DNA of 64,000 nt, taken from assembly GCF_007672725.1 (NCBI RefSeq), contig NZ_VDTC01000005.1, positions 124,001-188,000 on the forward strand, given 5' to 3'. This document shows positions 7,393-15,250 of this stretch, piece after piece; the first letter of the stretch is position 1; each line of letters begins with the position of its first letter. The notes under the pieces are model-generated. The model was not told the DNA's origin. It made no database searches and was given only the letters and a program-made list of their open reading frames with translations. Source of the stretch: Corynebacterium aurimucosum ATCC 700975. Its GTDB lineage: Bacteria > Actinomycetota > Actinomycetes > Mycobacteriales > Mycobacteriaceae. The translations under genes were made by a program, and so were the position numbers.

Positions 7393-8952
7393 GTGAACAA
7401 TTGGTCCGAGAATCAGCTGAGAGAGCTATTGGCTGAGCTTGAGTTGCGCGGCGGTGATTCAACAACAGTCGAGGTCAAAACCGCTCAAGGGGGCATTCCG
7501 GACTCTCTACCGCAGACATTGTGTGCGTTCGCAAACATGCCGAGTGGCGGCCTTATCATTCTCGGTGTCAATGAGAAGGAAGGATTCATTGTCACTGGCA
7601 TTGAGAATCCTTCGGAGATGGAGGCTGCTCTGGCCTCGCAGGCGCGTCATGCCATCACCCCTCCAGTCACAGTGCATACCGACAGTGTGGCAATAGATGG
7701 CACGCATGTCGTGATTGCGGAGGTTACGGGTCTTCCGATTATTGATAAGCCTGCTATCTACAGGGGAGAAGCGTATCTTCGAATGGCTGATGGGGACTAC
7801 CGTATGAGTGCCTCGGAGCTGCGCATGATGGACGTGGCAAAGCTGCATGCCGAAGAGGCAGTGTCCTATGACACGACGATTGTGGAAGGCACGAGCCTTG
7901 CAGACCTAGATAGCGACGTGGTGCAAGATTTCTTGGTTCAGGCGCGGAAAAAGAATCGGCGACTATCGGGACTTACTCAAGATGAGGACGTCTTACGGGC
8001 GCTAGCGGTGACGACCGCGACTGGAGAGCTGACGCTTGCTGGCCTGTATGCGCTGGGTTTCTATCCCCAAGGGCATTTTCCCTCCTTAGCAGTAACGGTG
8101 GCGCAAAGGCTACCAAATGGTTCGAAGCACGGGCGAGTGTTGGGGTTGGAGACCTTTGAGGGGCCCGTTCCGGTGCTGTTGAACTCGGTAATGGGATGGG
8201 TAAGGCAACGTTTAGCTGCCGTACGGCGATATCGAGAGGACGGATCAATGGTGGAAGTTCCTGAACTTCCCCTTCCGGCCATTCGAGAGGCCGTGGCTAA
8301 TGCATTGGTGCACCGTGATCTTGGGCCAAATACGTTGGGTGCGGGTAAATCGATTGATGTCCGCCTATTACCGGACAAGATGGTTATCTCCAGTCCAGGA
8401 GGCCTACGGGATCTGACGGTTGAACAGCTCAAGTCGAGAGATCTGGCGCGCCAGGAGATTAACCAGCGGCTCTATAGACTGTGCCGATATCTCAAAGCAG
8501 ACGATGGCTCTTTTGTTATTGAGGGCGAAGGCGGCGGCGTGCAGCTCATGCTGGATGCCGCGCGAGAGCAAGGACTACCGGAGCCTGACCTGATAGATTC
8601 TGGCGTGCAATTTACGGTGAAAATGTGGCGGCCGGACACTCGTGGAGAGGCCCGTATCTGGGAGCCACTACGCAAGGAGGAATCAGGCACCGGCCCGGAA
8701 CGACGAGTGGATGCACCAGTGACCTTGGAACGCCTGGGTGTTAACGCCCCGCGCGTAGCGGAGGCGCTGCGTACGGCGGCACAACCGCTGTCTATCGGCG
8801 AAATAGAAACAGCCACAAACCTTACTCGAGCGCAGGTCCGATATGCGCTGAAGTCACTGGTGAAGGCACGATTCGTGCGTATGGATGGCACGCGCGGTTC
8901 ACAAGCGACAACCTATGAATGGCTAGCTAACCGCGGGGCTGCAGGCGCTTAA
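7393..8952 (+). CDS. AlbA_2 (Schlafen-type) DNA-binding protein with GHKL ATPase-like domain
   Basis: A 519-residue protein often annotated as an ATP-binding transcriptional regulator or RecG-related helicase; it has no helicase motifs. Residues about 15-130 form the AlbA_2 domain (STTVEVKTA, LCAFANMPSGGLIILGV, YLRMADGDYRMS). Residues about 290-410 contain REAVANALVHRDL and an HATPase_c_4-like block. The carboxy end (about 445-515) is a winged helix (LSIGEIETATNLTRAQVRYALKSLVKARFV). It starts with GTG at 7393 after the CAATG box array, and its 3' end overlaps the convergent MOSC gene by 26 bases. Relatives occur in defence and mobile contexts; a role here is not known. Confidence 0.8.
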   Translation: MNNWSENQLRELLAELELRGGDSTTVEVKTAQGGIPDSLPQTLCAFANMPSGGLIILGVNEKEGFIVTGIENPSEMEAALASQARHAITPPVTVHTDSVAIDGTHVVIAEVTGLPIIDKPAIYRGEAYLRMADGDYRMSASELRMMDVAKLHAEEAVSYDTTIVEGTSLADLDSDVVQDFLVQARKKNRRLSGLTQDEDVLRALAVTTATGELTLAGLYALGFYPQGHFPSLAVTVAQRLPNGSKHGRVLGLETFEGPVPVLLNSVMGWVRQRLAAVRRYREDGSMVEVPELPLPAIREAVANALVHRDLGPNTLGAGKSIDVRLLPDKMVISSPGGLRDLTVEQLKSRDLARQEINQRLYRLCRYLKADDGSFVIEGEGGGVQLMLDAAREQGLPEPDLIDSGVQFTVKMWRPDTRGEARIWEPLRKEESGTGPERRVDAPVTLERLGVNAPRVAEALRTAAQPLSIGEIETATNLTRAQVRYALKSLVKARFVRMDGTRGSQATTYEWLANRGAAGA

Positions 8953-9583
8953 CCAGCTGATCGTGGTGGACTGGGGCCAGGCAGCCGGCGTCGACGACGC
9001 GCCGGGCTAGCTCCTTGTCCCCCATCTTGGCGGCGAAGGCCATGCCCATGGTGATGTCATGGTCGGGGCGGCCGATAAGCGTAATCTCATCGCTGGGATT
9101 GATGCGGCCCGGCTCGATGATGCGAAGGTAGGAGCCGCAATCGCCGCGCTCAGTGAAGGACTTGAGCCAGCCGGGCTCGTCCATCCAGCCGGAGAAGGTA
9201 GCGCAAGGCTGGCGCGGGATAGAGACCTCGAGCACGCACTCCCCCACCTGAATGCGCTGGTTGATGAGCATATTCGGCCAGGAAATACCCTCGGTGGTGA
9301 GGTTCTCCCCAAAGTAGCCGTCACGCAGAACGCGGTTGAGCGTGCCCTCCCAGTAGTTAAGCTCCTCGCGGGCATAGGCGTAGACGGCTTTCTCGGCTCC
9401 GCCGTGGTGGGCGTGGTCACCGATGGAATCCCCCACCACGCCGGAGCCGTCACCGTAGGCGGGCCCGGGGACCTCCAAGTCGAGGAAGGGGCGCGGCTGC
9501 TTATCGATGCCCGTGTACTCGTGCCGCCCGTGCGGCTCCGGGCGGCGGACAGCGACGTTCGTGGAGATAACCTTCATGCTCAC
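8927..9583 (-). CDS. MOSC domain protein, YiiM-like
   Basis: A 218-residue protein with the MOSC core: GDSIGDHAHHGGAEKAVYAYAREELNYWE, then GYFGENLTTEGI and the conserved cysteine in PRQPCATF. MOSC proteins handle molybdenum cofactor sulfur or reduce N-hydroxylated compounds with bound Moco; YiiM acts on 6-hydroxylaminopurine. The carboxy-terminal helical part (about 165-215) matches the 3-alpha extension of YiiM. The start may be GTG at 9583 or ATG at 9577; no ribosome binding site is seen, and CACAAT upstream could serve as a -10 for a leaderless message. Confidence 0.87.
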   Translation of the reverse strand: MSMKVISTNVAVRRPEPHGRHEYTGIDKQPRPFLDLEVPGPAYGDGSGVVGDSIGDHAHHGGAEKAVYAYAREELNYWEGTLNRVLRDGYFGENLTTEGISWPNMLINQRIQVGECVLEVSIPRQPCATFSGWMDEPGWLKSFTERGDCGSYLRIIEPGRINPSDEITLIGRPDHDITMGMAFAAKMGDKELARRVVDAGCLAPVHHDQLVKRLQPRG

Positions 9584-9606
9584 TCATTGTGGCACACCTC
9601 ACGCGC

Positions 9607-12150
9607 TTACACGTCGCGATCGCGGAAGAGAGCTTCAGCGGTCACGAGGTCGTAGAAGAAGAGGCGGGGGGCGAGAGGGAGGACGTCGGCAAGCATGGGC
9701 ATGTCCTCCTTGAGCAGCGGACTTTCCATGATGATGTCATTCGCCGCAGCGCGGGAGGCCAAGGCGAAGGCATAGGAAATATAGGGCATCCAGGCCGCTG
9801 CATTGAGCTCGTCGGCGGTGTTTCCGCTGGCAAAGGCGCCCAACGCGATGAGGGTGTGGTTGACGGACATGTCAACGCCCGCGTTTTGCACTAGCGAGGC
9901 CAGTGCCGTGGCGTCCTTGCGCAGGTGCTCGATGGTGCCCAGCGCATCGAGGGCGCCGTTGTTGGCAAAGCACTCGCGCAGCGCTGCGACGCGGCCGGCC
10001 TCCCCCATCAGGTCATCGACGGGCGGTGTGGGGCTGTGAATGGTCGCAGCATTGAGTAGCATCGGGCGGGTCAGTCCATCAGCGCCGGACTCGCGCACGG
10101 CGGTGAGCTCGGGGTTCTCGCTGGCGGAAGGATCGAGCAGGAGATCCAGGTAGCTATCGGCGCTCGACTCGGCGGTGGGCTCCAGCGGCGAGTGGAACAA
10201 GCGCGTGCGCGCGAGCGAGCGGGCCTGCTGGTTCACGCTAACGCCAGTGCGCGCCAAGGCGTGGAGCGCGTCCTCCGGTTGGGCGCGGAGGCGATCAATC
10301 GTGCTGTCGAACATCGCCTGCAGCTTTGGGTTCGGGCTGCGCTGCGAGAGCACGTGAAGCGCGCGGAAGGTGCCCCAGAGCTGCTCCGGGGTCCAGTCCT
10401 TCGAGGCGAGCGCCGCCGGCGAGCCTTCCGGCGTGATCACGATGGAGGCGCTGGAGGGGCGTGCAGGGGCGGCGAGGTTGGAGGAGGCGCGGAGCTCGCG
10501 GACATCGACAAGCAATGAGCCCTGCTCGGCAAGGTCGGCGGGCAGCTCAAACCCCTCTTCGGTGGGAGTGAGTTGGGTAGGCGCCACGGTGGGCTCGGCC
10601 AATGGCCAGGCCCATCCCACTACTTCTGCCGGCGGTTCTGCGTTCTGTTCGATGACGATGTTGGCATCGGCATCGAGAAGGCCGCGGCTGACGAAGGGAG
10701 ACTTGCGGATAGTTGCCAGCGCCGCATAAATCAGGCTGGTGGACGCGGACGCTTCATACTCCACGATGCGCCGCTCCAAGCTGCGGGCCTGGTGGGCCGC
10801 GCGCTCCTCCGCCGGAAGGGAGTCCAGGTAGTCCTCATAGGACAGCGTGGACCACATGAGGAAAAGCTCCGCCGTTGGCTGCTTGCGCACGGCGTTGGCC
10901 AGTGCGGCATTGGGCACGGCGAGGCTGGTGACCGCTTGGGTCGTCTTCGACGTGCGGGCCAGCTCCTTGATCTTTTGGCGGCCGTCAATGGTGACGAACT
11001 TGGCCAGCGGGAGCGGGCGCGGGGAGTGGACGGTGAACATGTCATCTTGATCAAGCTGGCCCGCAAAAATCACCGGCTTATCGGAGTGCTCGGTGGGCTC
11101 CAAGCCGATGCGCTTGACGCGGCTGAACAGGGCCTCGGGCCAGACATCGAATTCCAGCTCATAGCCAGCTTCACTGGCCACTACCTCGCGGCGAGAGACC
11201 TCGGTGTCCTCGAGGGTGCGAAGGCCCTTCTCCAGCGCGATGGGCTTCTTCGGCGGGGAGGCCAGCGTGTAGCTGAAGCGCGAGTGCGCGCCGAGGGCGT
11301 CGATGATGCGGAAGTCCATGCCGCGCGGACCGTCGTTGGTGGCGCGCATGTGGAGGCCCTCGGCGAGGGAGATGAAGCGGACGTCGACAAGCTGCTCGTC
11401 GTGCCACAGCGACACCTTGTAGCGGCCCACCCACGGGTCTTCGTAGAGGTCACCCGGGAAAGGTTCGGCGATGCCTGCGTCGAAGGTCTGCTCCGAAATC
11501 TCCTCCTGTTCGCCGCCGAGGGGCGCGTAGGTGAGATCGATGCGCCACTCCCCTTCCGCAATGAGGTGCACGCGCGGCGATTTGGTGAACACGGGCTCGT
11601 TGTCGAGGCCCCGGGCGTTGGGCAGGATGGCGACGTCAAAGTCCCACTCGAAATCGCCGTGCTTGGCGACGTCCACCGGTTCCCTCTGCGGCACTCGGAC
11701 CTGCTCCGGCAGCGGGCCCACTTCCCAGCCGGCCCAGATGCCCAGCGGCTCGGCATCCTCGAGCGTGCCCTGCGGCGCGATGAGGGTGGTGCGGTCATAG
11801 ACGATGAAGGGTGCTTCATCGGTGATGCCGGTGAAGGTGATGGTTTCGATGAGGTCCTCATCGCCATCGTGCAGGGTGACCTCGATGCGGGTAAAGGGGC
11901 CGGGGATGCCGACTTCCAGCGGCTCTTCGGTGGCGAATTCACGCACCGAGTGGGGGCGATCGATGAAATGGGACTTGACTACCCATCGTGGGTCCGTCAG
12001 GTCCGCTTCAGGGTAGGTAGCCGGCAGCTCCAGCATGAGGATGTTGCTCCCCCGGCGCAGTGAAATCCGGGGACCCTGCTCGGCGATGTCGGTAGTGACC
12101 AACGGCGTTGTGGGAAGTGAATAAATCTCCGCGCTCATTTGCTTCATCAT
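9607..12150 (-). CDS. Large protein of unknown function (847 residues)
   Basis: I do not recognise this protein. The first 430 residues are beta-rich and acidic with repeated short strands and turn motifs (for example IDLTYAPLGG, RFSYTLASPPKK), which could be several immunoglobulin-like or jelly-roll units. The second half is alpha-helical and ends with LLKEDMPMLADVLPLAPRLFFYDLV. There is no signal peptide, membrane segment or Walker motif. The start may be the ATG at 12150 or the MSAEIY start at 12138. Its promoter region is shared with the divergent HTH/Fic module, and a GGACA operator half-site touches its first codon, so the two may be co-regulated. Confidence 0.8.
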   Translation of the reverse strand: MMKQMSAEIYSLPTTPLVTTDIAEQGPRISLRRGSNILMLELPATYPEADLTDPRWVVKSHFIDRPHSVREFATEEPLEVGIPGPFTRIEVTLHDGDEDLIETITFTGITDEAPFIVYDRTTLIAPQGTLEDAEPLGIWAGWEVGPLPEQVRVPQREPVDVAKHGDFEWDFDVAILPNARGLDNEPVFTKSPRVHLIAEGEWRIDLTYAPLGGEQEEISEQTFDAGIAEPFPGDLYEDPWVGRYKVSLWHDEQLVDVRFISLAEGLHMRATNDGPRGMDFRIIDALGAHSRFSYTLASPPKKPIALEKGLRTLEDTEVSRREVVASEAGYELEFDVWPEALFSRVKRIGLEPTEHSDKPVIFAGQLDQDDMFTVHSPRPLPLAKFVTIDGRQKIKELARTSKTTQAVTSLAVPNAALANAVRKQPTAELFLMWSTLSYEDYLDSLPAEERAAHQARSLERRIVEYEASASTSLIYAALATIRKSPFVSRGLLDADANIVIEQNAEPPAEVVGWAWPLAEPTVAPTQLTPTEEGFELPADLAEQGSLLVDVRELRASSNLAAPARPSSASIVITPEGSPAALASKDWTPEQLWGTFRALHVLSQRSPNPKLQAMFDSTIDRLRAQPEDALHALARTGVSVNQQARSLARTRLFHSPLEPTAESSADSYLDLLLDPSASENPELTAVRESGADGLTRPMLLNAATIHSPTPPVDDLMGEAGRVAALRECFANNGALDALGTIEHLRKDATALASLVQNAGVDMSVNHTLIALGAFASGNTADELNAAAWMPYISYAFALASRAAANDIIMESPLLKEDMPMLADVLPLAPRLFFYDLVTAEALFRDRDV

Positions 12151-12156
12151 AGGACA
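12150..12156. promoter_or_regulatory. Operator half-site TAGGACA at the start of the 847-residue gene
   Basis: TAGGACA matches the arm of the two full operators at 12198-12235 and directly abuts the start codon of the divergent large gene. It could let the HTH regulator repress that gene too. Confidence 0.35.
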
Positions 12157-12197
12157 CCGTGGGGCCCTGTTGCCATGTCGCTGGTAGAGGGCTTGAT

Positions 12198-12247
12198 TGT
12201 CCTAACGGCAGGACAGGTGTCCTAAGCATAGGACAGATCGCTATAGT
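12198..12247 (+). promoter_or_regulatory. Tandem HipB-like operators and -10 of the HTH/Fic module
   Basis: Two sites TGTCC-N8-GGACA lie at 12198-12215 and 12218-12235, two bases apart; the second is the perfect palindrome TGTCCTA-AGCA-TAGGACA. The form is that of HipB-type operators (TATCC-N8-GGATA in E. coli). A -10 hexamer TATAGT follows at 12242-12247, seven bases before the ATG at 12254, so transcription would be leaderless and directly covered by the repressor. Binding by the downstream HTH protein is inference. Confidence 0.65.
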
Positions 12248-12253
12248 GGGGCT

Positions 12254-12970
12254 ATGGACCCATTACAACTCCTCAAGAAAAGCCCGCTGAGCCTTAGCGA
12301 AATCTCGCGGCGCTCGGGAGTGTCACGAAATACGCTCAATCTGTGGTTGCGTGGGGCAGCTCAACCGAGTTTGACCGGGTTGGACAAGGTAATGCGCGTG
12401 CTTGGGTATGAGGTGTCCGTATCGGTGCATCGCATGAGCGACGCCGCCGCCGCGACAGCCGCCCGAGTTCTCCTGGGGGAGCTCAGCAGCGAAGAACCAG
12501 ACGTTAAAGCCTGGATTGACCGCTTTGTGCAGTGGGGTGACGCTGCGGCCGTCGGTGGCAGCTACCAGGCTCTCATGGAACGGGCCGCGTGGGCCTCCAA
12601 CCCATATGGCCGCCACGGGGCTCTCCACTTCTTACCGTCAAATCCCATAACGATTGCTTCAGCGGTTGATGCGAGTGGGCAAACTTGGGCGATGTCGGGT
12701 GCTTTTGCAGCGCAACGAGTCGCGGGGCAGATCGCAGGTGAAGAAGAACCTCAATCAACATTGATCTGGTGCACAAATCCAGCAGACATCGTGTCTTCAT
12801 TGCCCACTCGGATCCGTGCCAGTTCTGAGCCCGTATCCGGAGGAATCACCCTCGTGCCAGTTGCTGGTGAAGAGCTAACGGGCGCAACAAAAGAATCAGG
12901 AATACACTACGTATCACCGCATCAGCTTGCCATTGATGTGTGCGCAGAAAACTACATCGGAGGGGCATAG
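12254..12970 (+). CDS. HTH regulator/antitoxin with AbiEi-like carboxy end
   Basis: A 238-residue protein. Residues about 12-50 are an XRE-type helix-turn-helix (LSLSEISRRSGVSRNTLNLWLRG). The middle (about 80-130) is helical. The last part ends IHYVSPHQLAIDVCAE, which resembles the carboxy-terminal stretch of type IV antitoxins of the AbiEi family; this similarity is weak and remembered, not computed. It directly precedes a Fic-domain gene and is preceded by HipB-like operators, so it is probably the antitoxin and autorepressor of that pair. Confidence 0.65.
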   Translation: MDPLQLLKKSPLSLSEISRRSGVSRNTLNLWLRGAAQPSLTGLDKVMRVLGYEVSVSVHRMSDAAAATAARVLLGELSSEEPDVKAWIDRFVQWGDAAAVGGSYQALMERAAWASNPYGRHGALHFLPSNPITIASAVDASGQTWAMSGAFAAQRVAGQIAGEEEPQSTLIWCTNPADIVSSLPTRIRASSEPVSGGITLVPVAGEELTGATKESGIHYVSPHQLAIDVCAENYIGGA

Positions 12971-13708
12971 GTGATGAGAAGAGCGACGAGCCGAGTGAGC
13001 TGGGAGCACCATGAGCGGCCGCACGTTTCGGAGTTAGGGACTGACCGTGCGTTATTTCGATTAACCAAGCAACTTCCTGACTTGGTGTGGAACGCTGCCG
13101 CGCTGGAAGGAAACACGTTTACCCTCCCAGAAGTCCGTACGTTGCTCGATGGCGTCACTGTGGGTGGGAAAGCACTTGCTGAACAGCAACAGATCTTGGA
13201 CTTGTCGGAGGCTTTCAACTTGCTCCATGAGCTGGTTAGCCAACAAGAATTCGCGGTGGACAAAGGCATCAGTGATGCACTCCATGCCGTGCTTGCAAGG
13301 AACGAGGCCCTGGACGCTGGTCTTTTCCGTGGTGAAGGGCACGTGGAGGGAGATGGCGGTGGAGTGCGGCTCATGGATGGCGGGTTCATCCCTTTCGACC
13401 CTGCTGATGAATTGGGTGAAGCCCATGCCGATTTGCTGGTGTCCCTCCAAGGGCTTGAAAACCCAGTCGAGCAAGCGTTGGCCTATTTCTGCTCTGCCAC
13501 GCGTAGCCAGTTTTACTTCGATGGAAACAAGCGAACCGCACGGCTTGTGGCGTCAGGCCTCTTGATGAGCAATGGCTACGCAGCACTTAATACCCCTAAT
13601 GCGAGAAGGCTGGAATTCAACCTTGCCCTCGATGAACTGTTCCGATCCGATGACGCTACGACCTTGATGGACTTCCTGTATGACTGCCTAGAGGAGTCCT
13701 CCCAGTAA
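12971..13708 (+). CDS. Fic/Doc family protein with atypical active site
   Basis: A 245-residue FIDO protein. The active-site loop is SQFYFDGNKRTAR near residue 182, where canonical Fic has HxFxDGNGRxxR and Doc-like enzymes HxFxxxNKR. The catalytic His position holds Gln. An upstream NAAALEGNTF segment (about residue 43-52) resembles the SxxxEGN inhibitory motif, with Ala replacing Ser. The start is GTG 12971, abutting the antitoxin stop, or ATG 12974, with GGAGGGG at 12959-12965 as binding site. It may transfer AMP or phosphate to a target, or be a catalytically altered member; a hairpin terminator follows. Confidence 0.8.
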   Translation: MMRRATSRVSWEHHERPHVSELGTDRALFRLTKQLPDLVWNAAALEGNTFTLPEVRTLLDGVTVGGKALAEQQQILDLSEAFNLLHELVSQQEFAVDKGISDALHAVLARNEALDAGLFRGEGHVEGDGGGVRLMDGGFIPFDPADELGEAHADLLVSLQGLENPVEQALAYFCSATRSQFYFDGNKRTARLVASGLLMSNGYAALNTPNARRLEFNLALDELFRSDDATTLMDFLYDCLEESSQ

Positions 13709-13713
13709 GCGCA

Positions 13714-13746
13714 GTCGGCCCTCCGCTTCCGAAGCGGAGGGCCGAC
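13714..13746. terminator. Strong hairpin after the HTH/Fic module
   Basis: GTCGGCCCTCCGCTTC (13714-13729) is perfectly complementary to 13731-13746, a 16-base GC-rich stem around a minimal turn. It lies 5 bases after the Fic stop and also after the convergent remnant at 13797, so it could end transcription from both sides. There is no clear T run. Confidence 0.65.
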
Positions 13747-13796
13747 GTGGGGGGCTGAATGCTCAGCGCATCCTTTAGTGCATAGTGCTGTAGTGC

Positions 13797-14066
13797 TTAG
13801 CGGAACATCTTCTGCAGAGCGGAGAAGTCAGCCTTGACCACGCCGACAGACTGCAGGAATGCGGCGATGGCGCCGAGCAGGGCAGCCACAACGCCTGCGC
13901 CCAAGAAGCCGGCGCCGACGGGGTGGCGTGGATAAAAGGAACAGAGTTGACGACACCAGCGGACTTGTTGTGGTCAATTGCCTGCTCGGAGAATTCTTCA
14001 GGGAGTGGCCGTATGGGGACTTGCCCAGAACACTGTTGACGTCGGCAAGCACTGCGTGGACACCAT
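13797..14066 (-). pseudogene. Frameshifted remnant of a small hydrophobic protein
   Basis: Three frames on the minus strand join into one plausible protein end: GVHAVLADVNSVLGKSPYGH, then (next frame) EEFSEQAIDHNKSAGVVNS and PFIHATP, then (third frame) VGAGFLGAGVVAALLGAIAA and SALQKMFR before the TAA at 13797-13799. Two frameshifts, near 13990 and 13922, break it, and no start codon is left because the region upstream is the terminator of the next gene. The last 40 residues include a Gly/Ala/Val-rich hydrophobic segment. I do not recognise the family; a small secreted or membrane-active protein is possible. Confidence 0.55.
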
Positions 14067-14076
14067 AAAACGACAA

Positions 14077-14107
14077 ACGGTGAACCCCAGGAGGTGGGAT
14101 TCACCGT
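14077..14107 (-). terminator. Rho-independent terminator of the CueP-like gene
   Basis: ACGGTGAACCCC and GGGATTCACCGT pair with one mismatch. Reading the minus strand, the hairpin is followed by TTTGTCGTTTTA. It lies 19 bases after the stop at 14126. Confidence 0.75.
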
Positions 14108-14125
14108 GGTGAGTGAATGGGCAGA

Positions 14126-14734
14126 TTATGCCATCTGCAGCGTGGTCACGCAGGTACCGCCTTCGTCAGAGGTATCCAGGGGAACCTCGCCGGTCTTGCC
14201 GTCCTGCTCGATGGTGATGGTGCCCTTCTTGTCGGCCGGCAGCCAGTAGCCAATGAAGCCGTTGTCGAACGTCGTGGTGTCTTCGTTGACTAGCTCATTT
14301 CCTTCGTCATCCGTGATGGTGACGTGGATGTCTTCCTGGCTGAGCTCACCGGTGCAGGTGGTCAGGGAGTGGTTGAAGCAGTCGTGCGTACGGGAGAGGT
14401 ACGGCGCAATAGAGAGGTAGAACTTGTCCTCCGGCAGCGGCAGGGAGGCCTGACCCTGTTCAGTAGCGAGGATGAGCTCGTTCGGGCGCACGGATGCGAG
14501 GAGATCGCTATTGCGCTCGTCCTTGGACTGGCGGTCCAGCTTGTCCACGATTTCCTGGCCATCCAACCCTTCGAGATCGAACTCGGCGAGGATCTCCTCG
14601 GCGGGTACCTGCTGGATGTCAGTGGCGGCAGCGTCGCCCTTCGAGGCTTCACTCGGTACGGGGCTGTCAGTAGAGCAAGAGGACAGGGTGATGGCTGCGG
14701 CGCAGGCGGCAGCAAGAGAAATGAGGCGTTTCAT
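14126..14734 (-). CDS. CueP-like copper-binding lipoprotein
   Basis: A 202-residue exported lipoprotein. A signal peptide (MKRLISLAAACAAAITL) ends in the lipobox LSSC, so it is anchored outside the membrane. The carboxy half has the CueP pattern: paired cysteines in HDCFNHSLTTC, then GFIGYWLPADKKGTITIEQDG and a final TCVTTLQMA. Salmonella CueP binds periplasmic copper through three conserved cysteines, which are all present. The start is ATG 14734 with CGGAAGA upstream; the in-frame extension to 14908 overlaps the divergent gene. A copper-type operator at 14774-14790 lies 40 bases upstream. Confidence 0.85.
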   Translation of the reverse strand: MKRLISLAAACAAAITLSSCSTDSPVPSEASKGDAAATDIQQVPAEEILAEFDLEGLDGQEIVDKLDRQSKDERNSDLLASVRPNELILATEQGQASLPLPEDKFYLSIAPYLSRTHDCFNHSLTTCTGELSQEDIHVTITDDEGNELVNEDTTTFDNGFIGYWLPADKKGTITIEQDGKTGEVPLDTSDEGGTCVTTLQMA

Positions 14735-14773
14735 AAGTCTTCCGAATGGGTCCGATTGTGTTGACCCAATCCT

Positions 14774-14790
14774 ATACCCCACCGGGGTAT
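14774..14790 (-). promoter_or_regulatory. CsoR-type copper operator
   Basis: ATACCCC-ACC-GGGGTAT is a perfect 7-base inverted repeat with a 3-base spacer, the GC-tract form recognised by CsoR repressors. The same sequence is found upstream of copZ-copA at 58749-58767. Confidence 0.7.
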
Positions 14791-14849
14791 CCATCAATGG
14801 AATGAGAGAAGGATCATCTTTTTGCGCTACGCGGGATAGTCTGTTCCTT

Positions 14850-15233
14850 ATGACTGATACTGCAGGAACAACTCTGCCACCTTGCCCCGAGTGCTCCTCC
14901 GAGTACACCTACGAGATGCCGCCGCTGATTGTCTGCCCCGAATGCGCGCACGAGTTCTCCACCGACGCTGCTGCCAGCGACTCGGCCGCGGAAGGAACCG
15001 AGCCGACCATCGTCGACTCCGTGGGCAATGCGCTTGCCGACGGCGATACGGTCACCATCACCAAAACCCTTAAGGTCAAGGGCGCGCAGCAGCCGCTCAA
15101 GGCCGGCACGAAGGTGCGCGGCATCCGCCTGAACTTCGACGCCGGCACCGGCCCGGAAGATCACAACATTGATTGTCGGATTGATGGTTTCGGAGCGATG
15201 AAGCTCAAGCCTGCCGTGGTCAAGAAGGTCTAG
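14850..15233 (+). CDS. PhnA/YjdM family zinc-ribbon protein
   Basis: A 127-residue protein with an amino-terminal zinc ribbon (PPCPECSSEYTYE and LIVCPECAHEF, two CxxC pairs) and the PhnA carboxy domain (VDSVGNALADGDTVTITKTLKVKG, GTKVRGIRL, GFGAMKLKPAVVKKV). The family is named from the phosphonate operon of E. coli but its members are not required for phosphonate breakdown and the function is unknown. The ATG at 14850 follows GATAGT (14835-14840), so a short or absent leader is likely. It is divergent from the CueP-like gene. Confidence 0.9.
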   Translation: MTDTAGTTLPPCPECSSEYTYEMPPLIVCPECAHEFSTDAAASDSAAEGTEPTIVDSVGNALADGDTVTITKTLKVKGAQQPLKAGTKVRGIRLNFDAGTGPEDHNIDCRIDGFGAMKLKPAVVKKV

Positions 15234-15250
15234 AGAAACCTCTACGACCG

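Noticed and set aside
10573-12063. A 496-codon open frame opposite the 847-residue gene
   Set aside because: The product is Arg/Gly/Leu-biased low complexity typical of GC-rich antisense frames; the minus-strand protein has normal composition.
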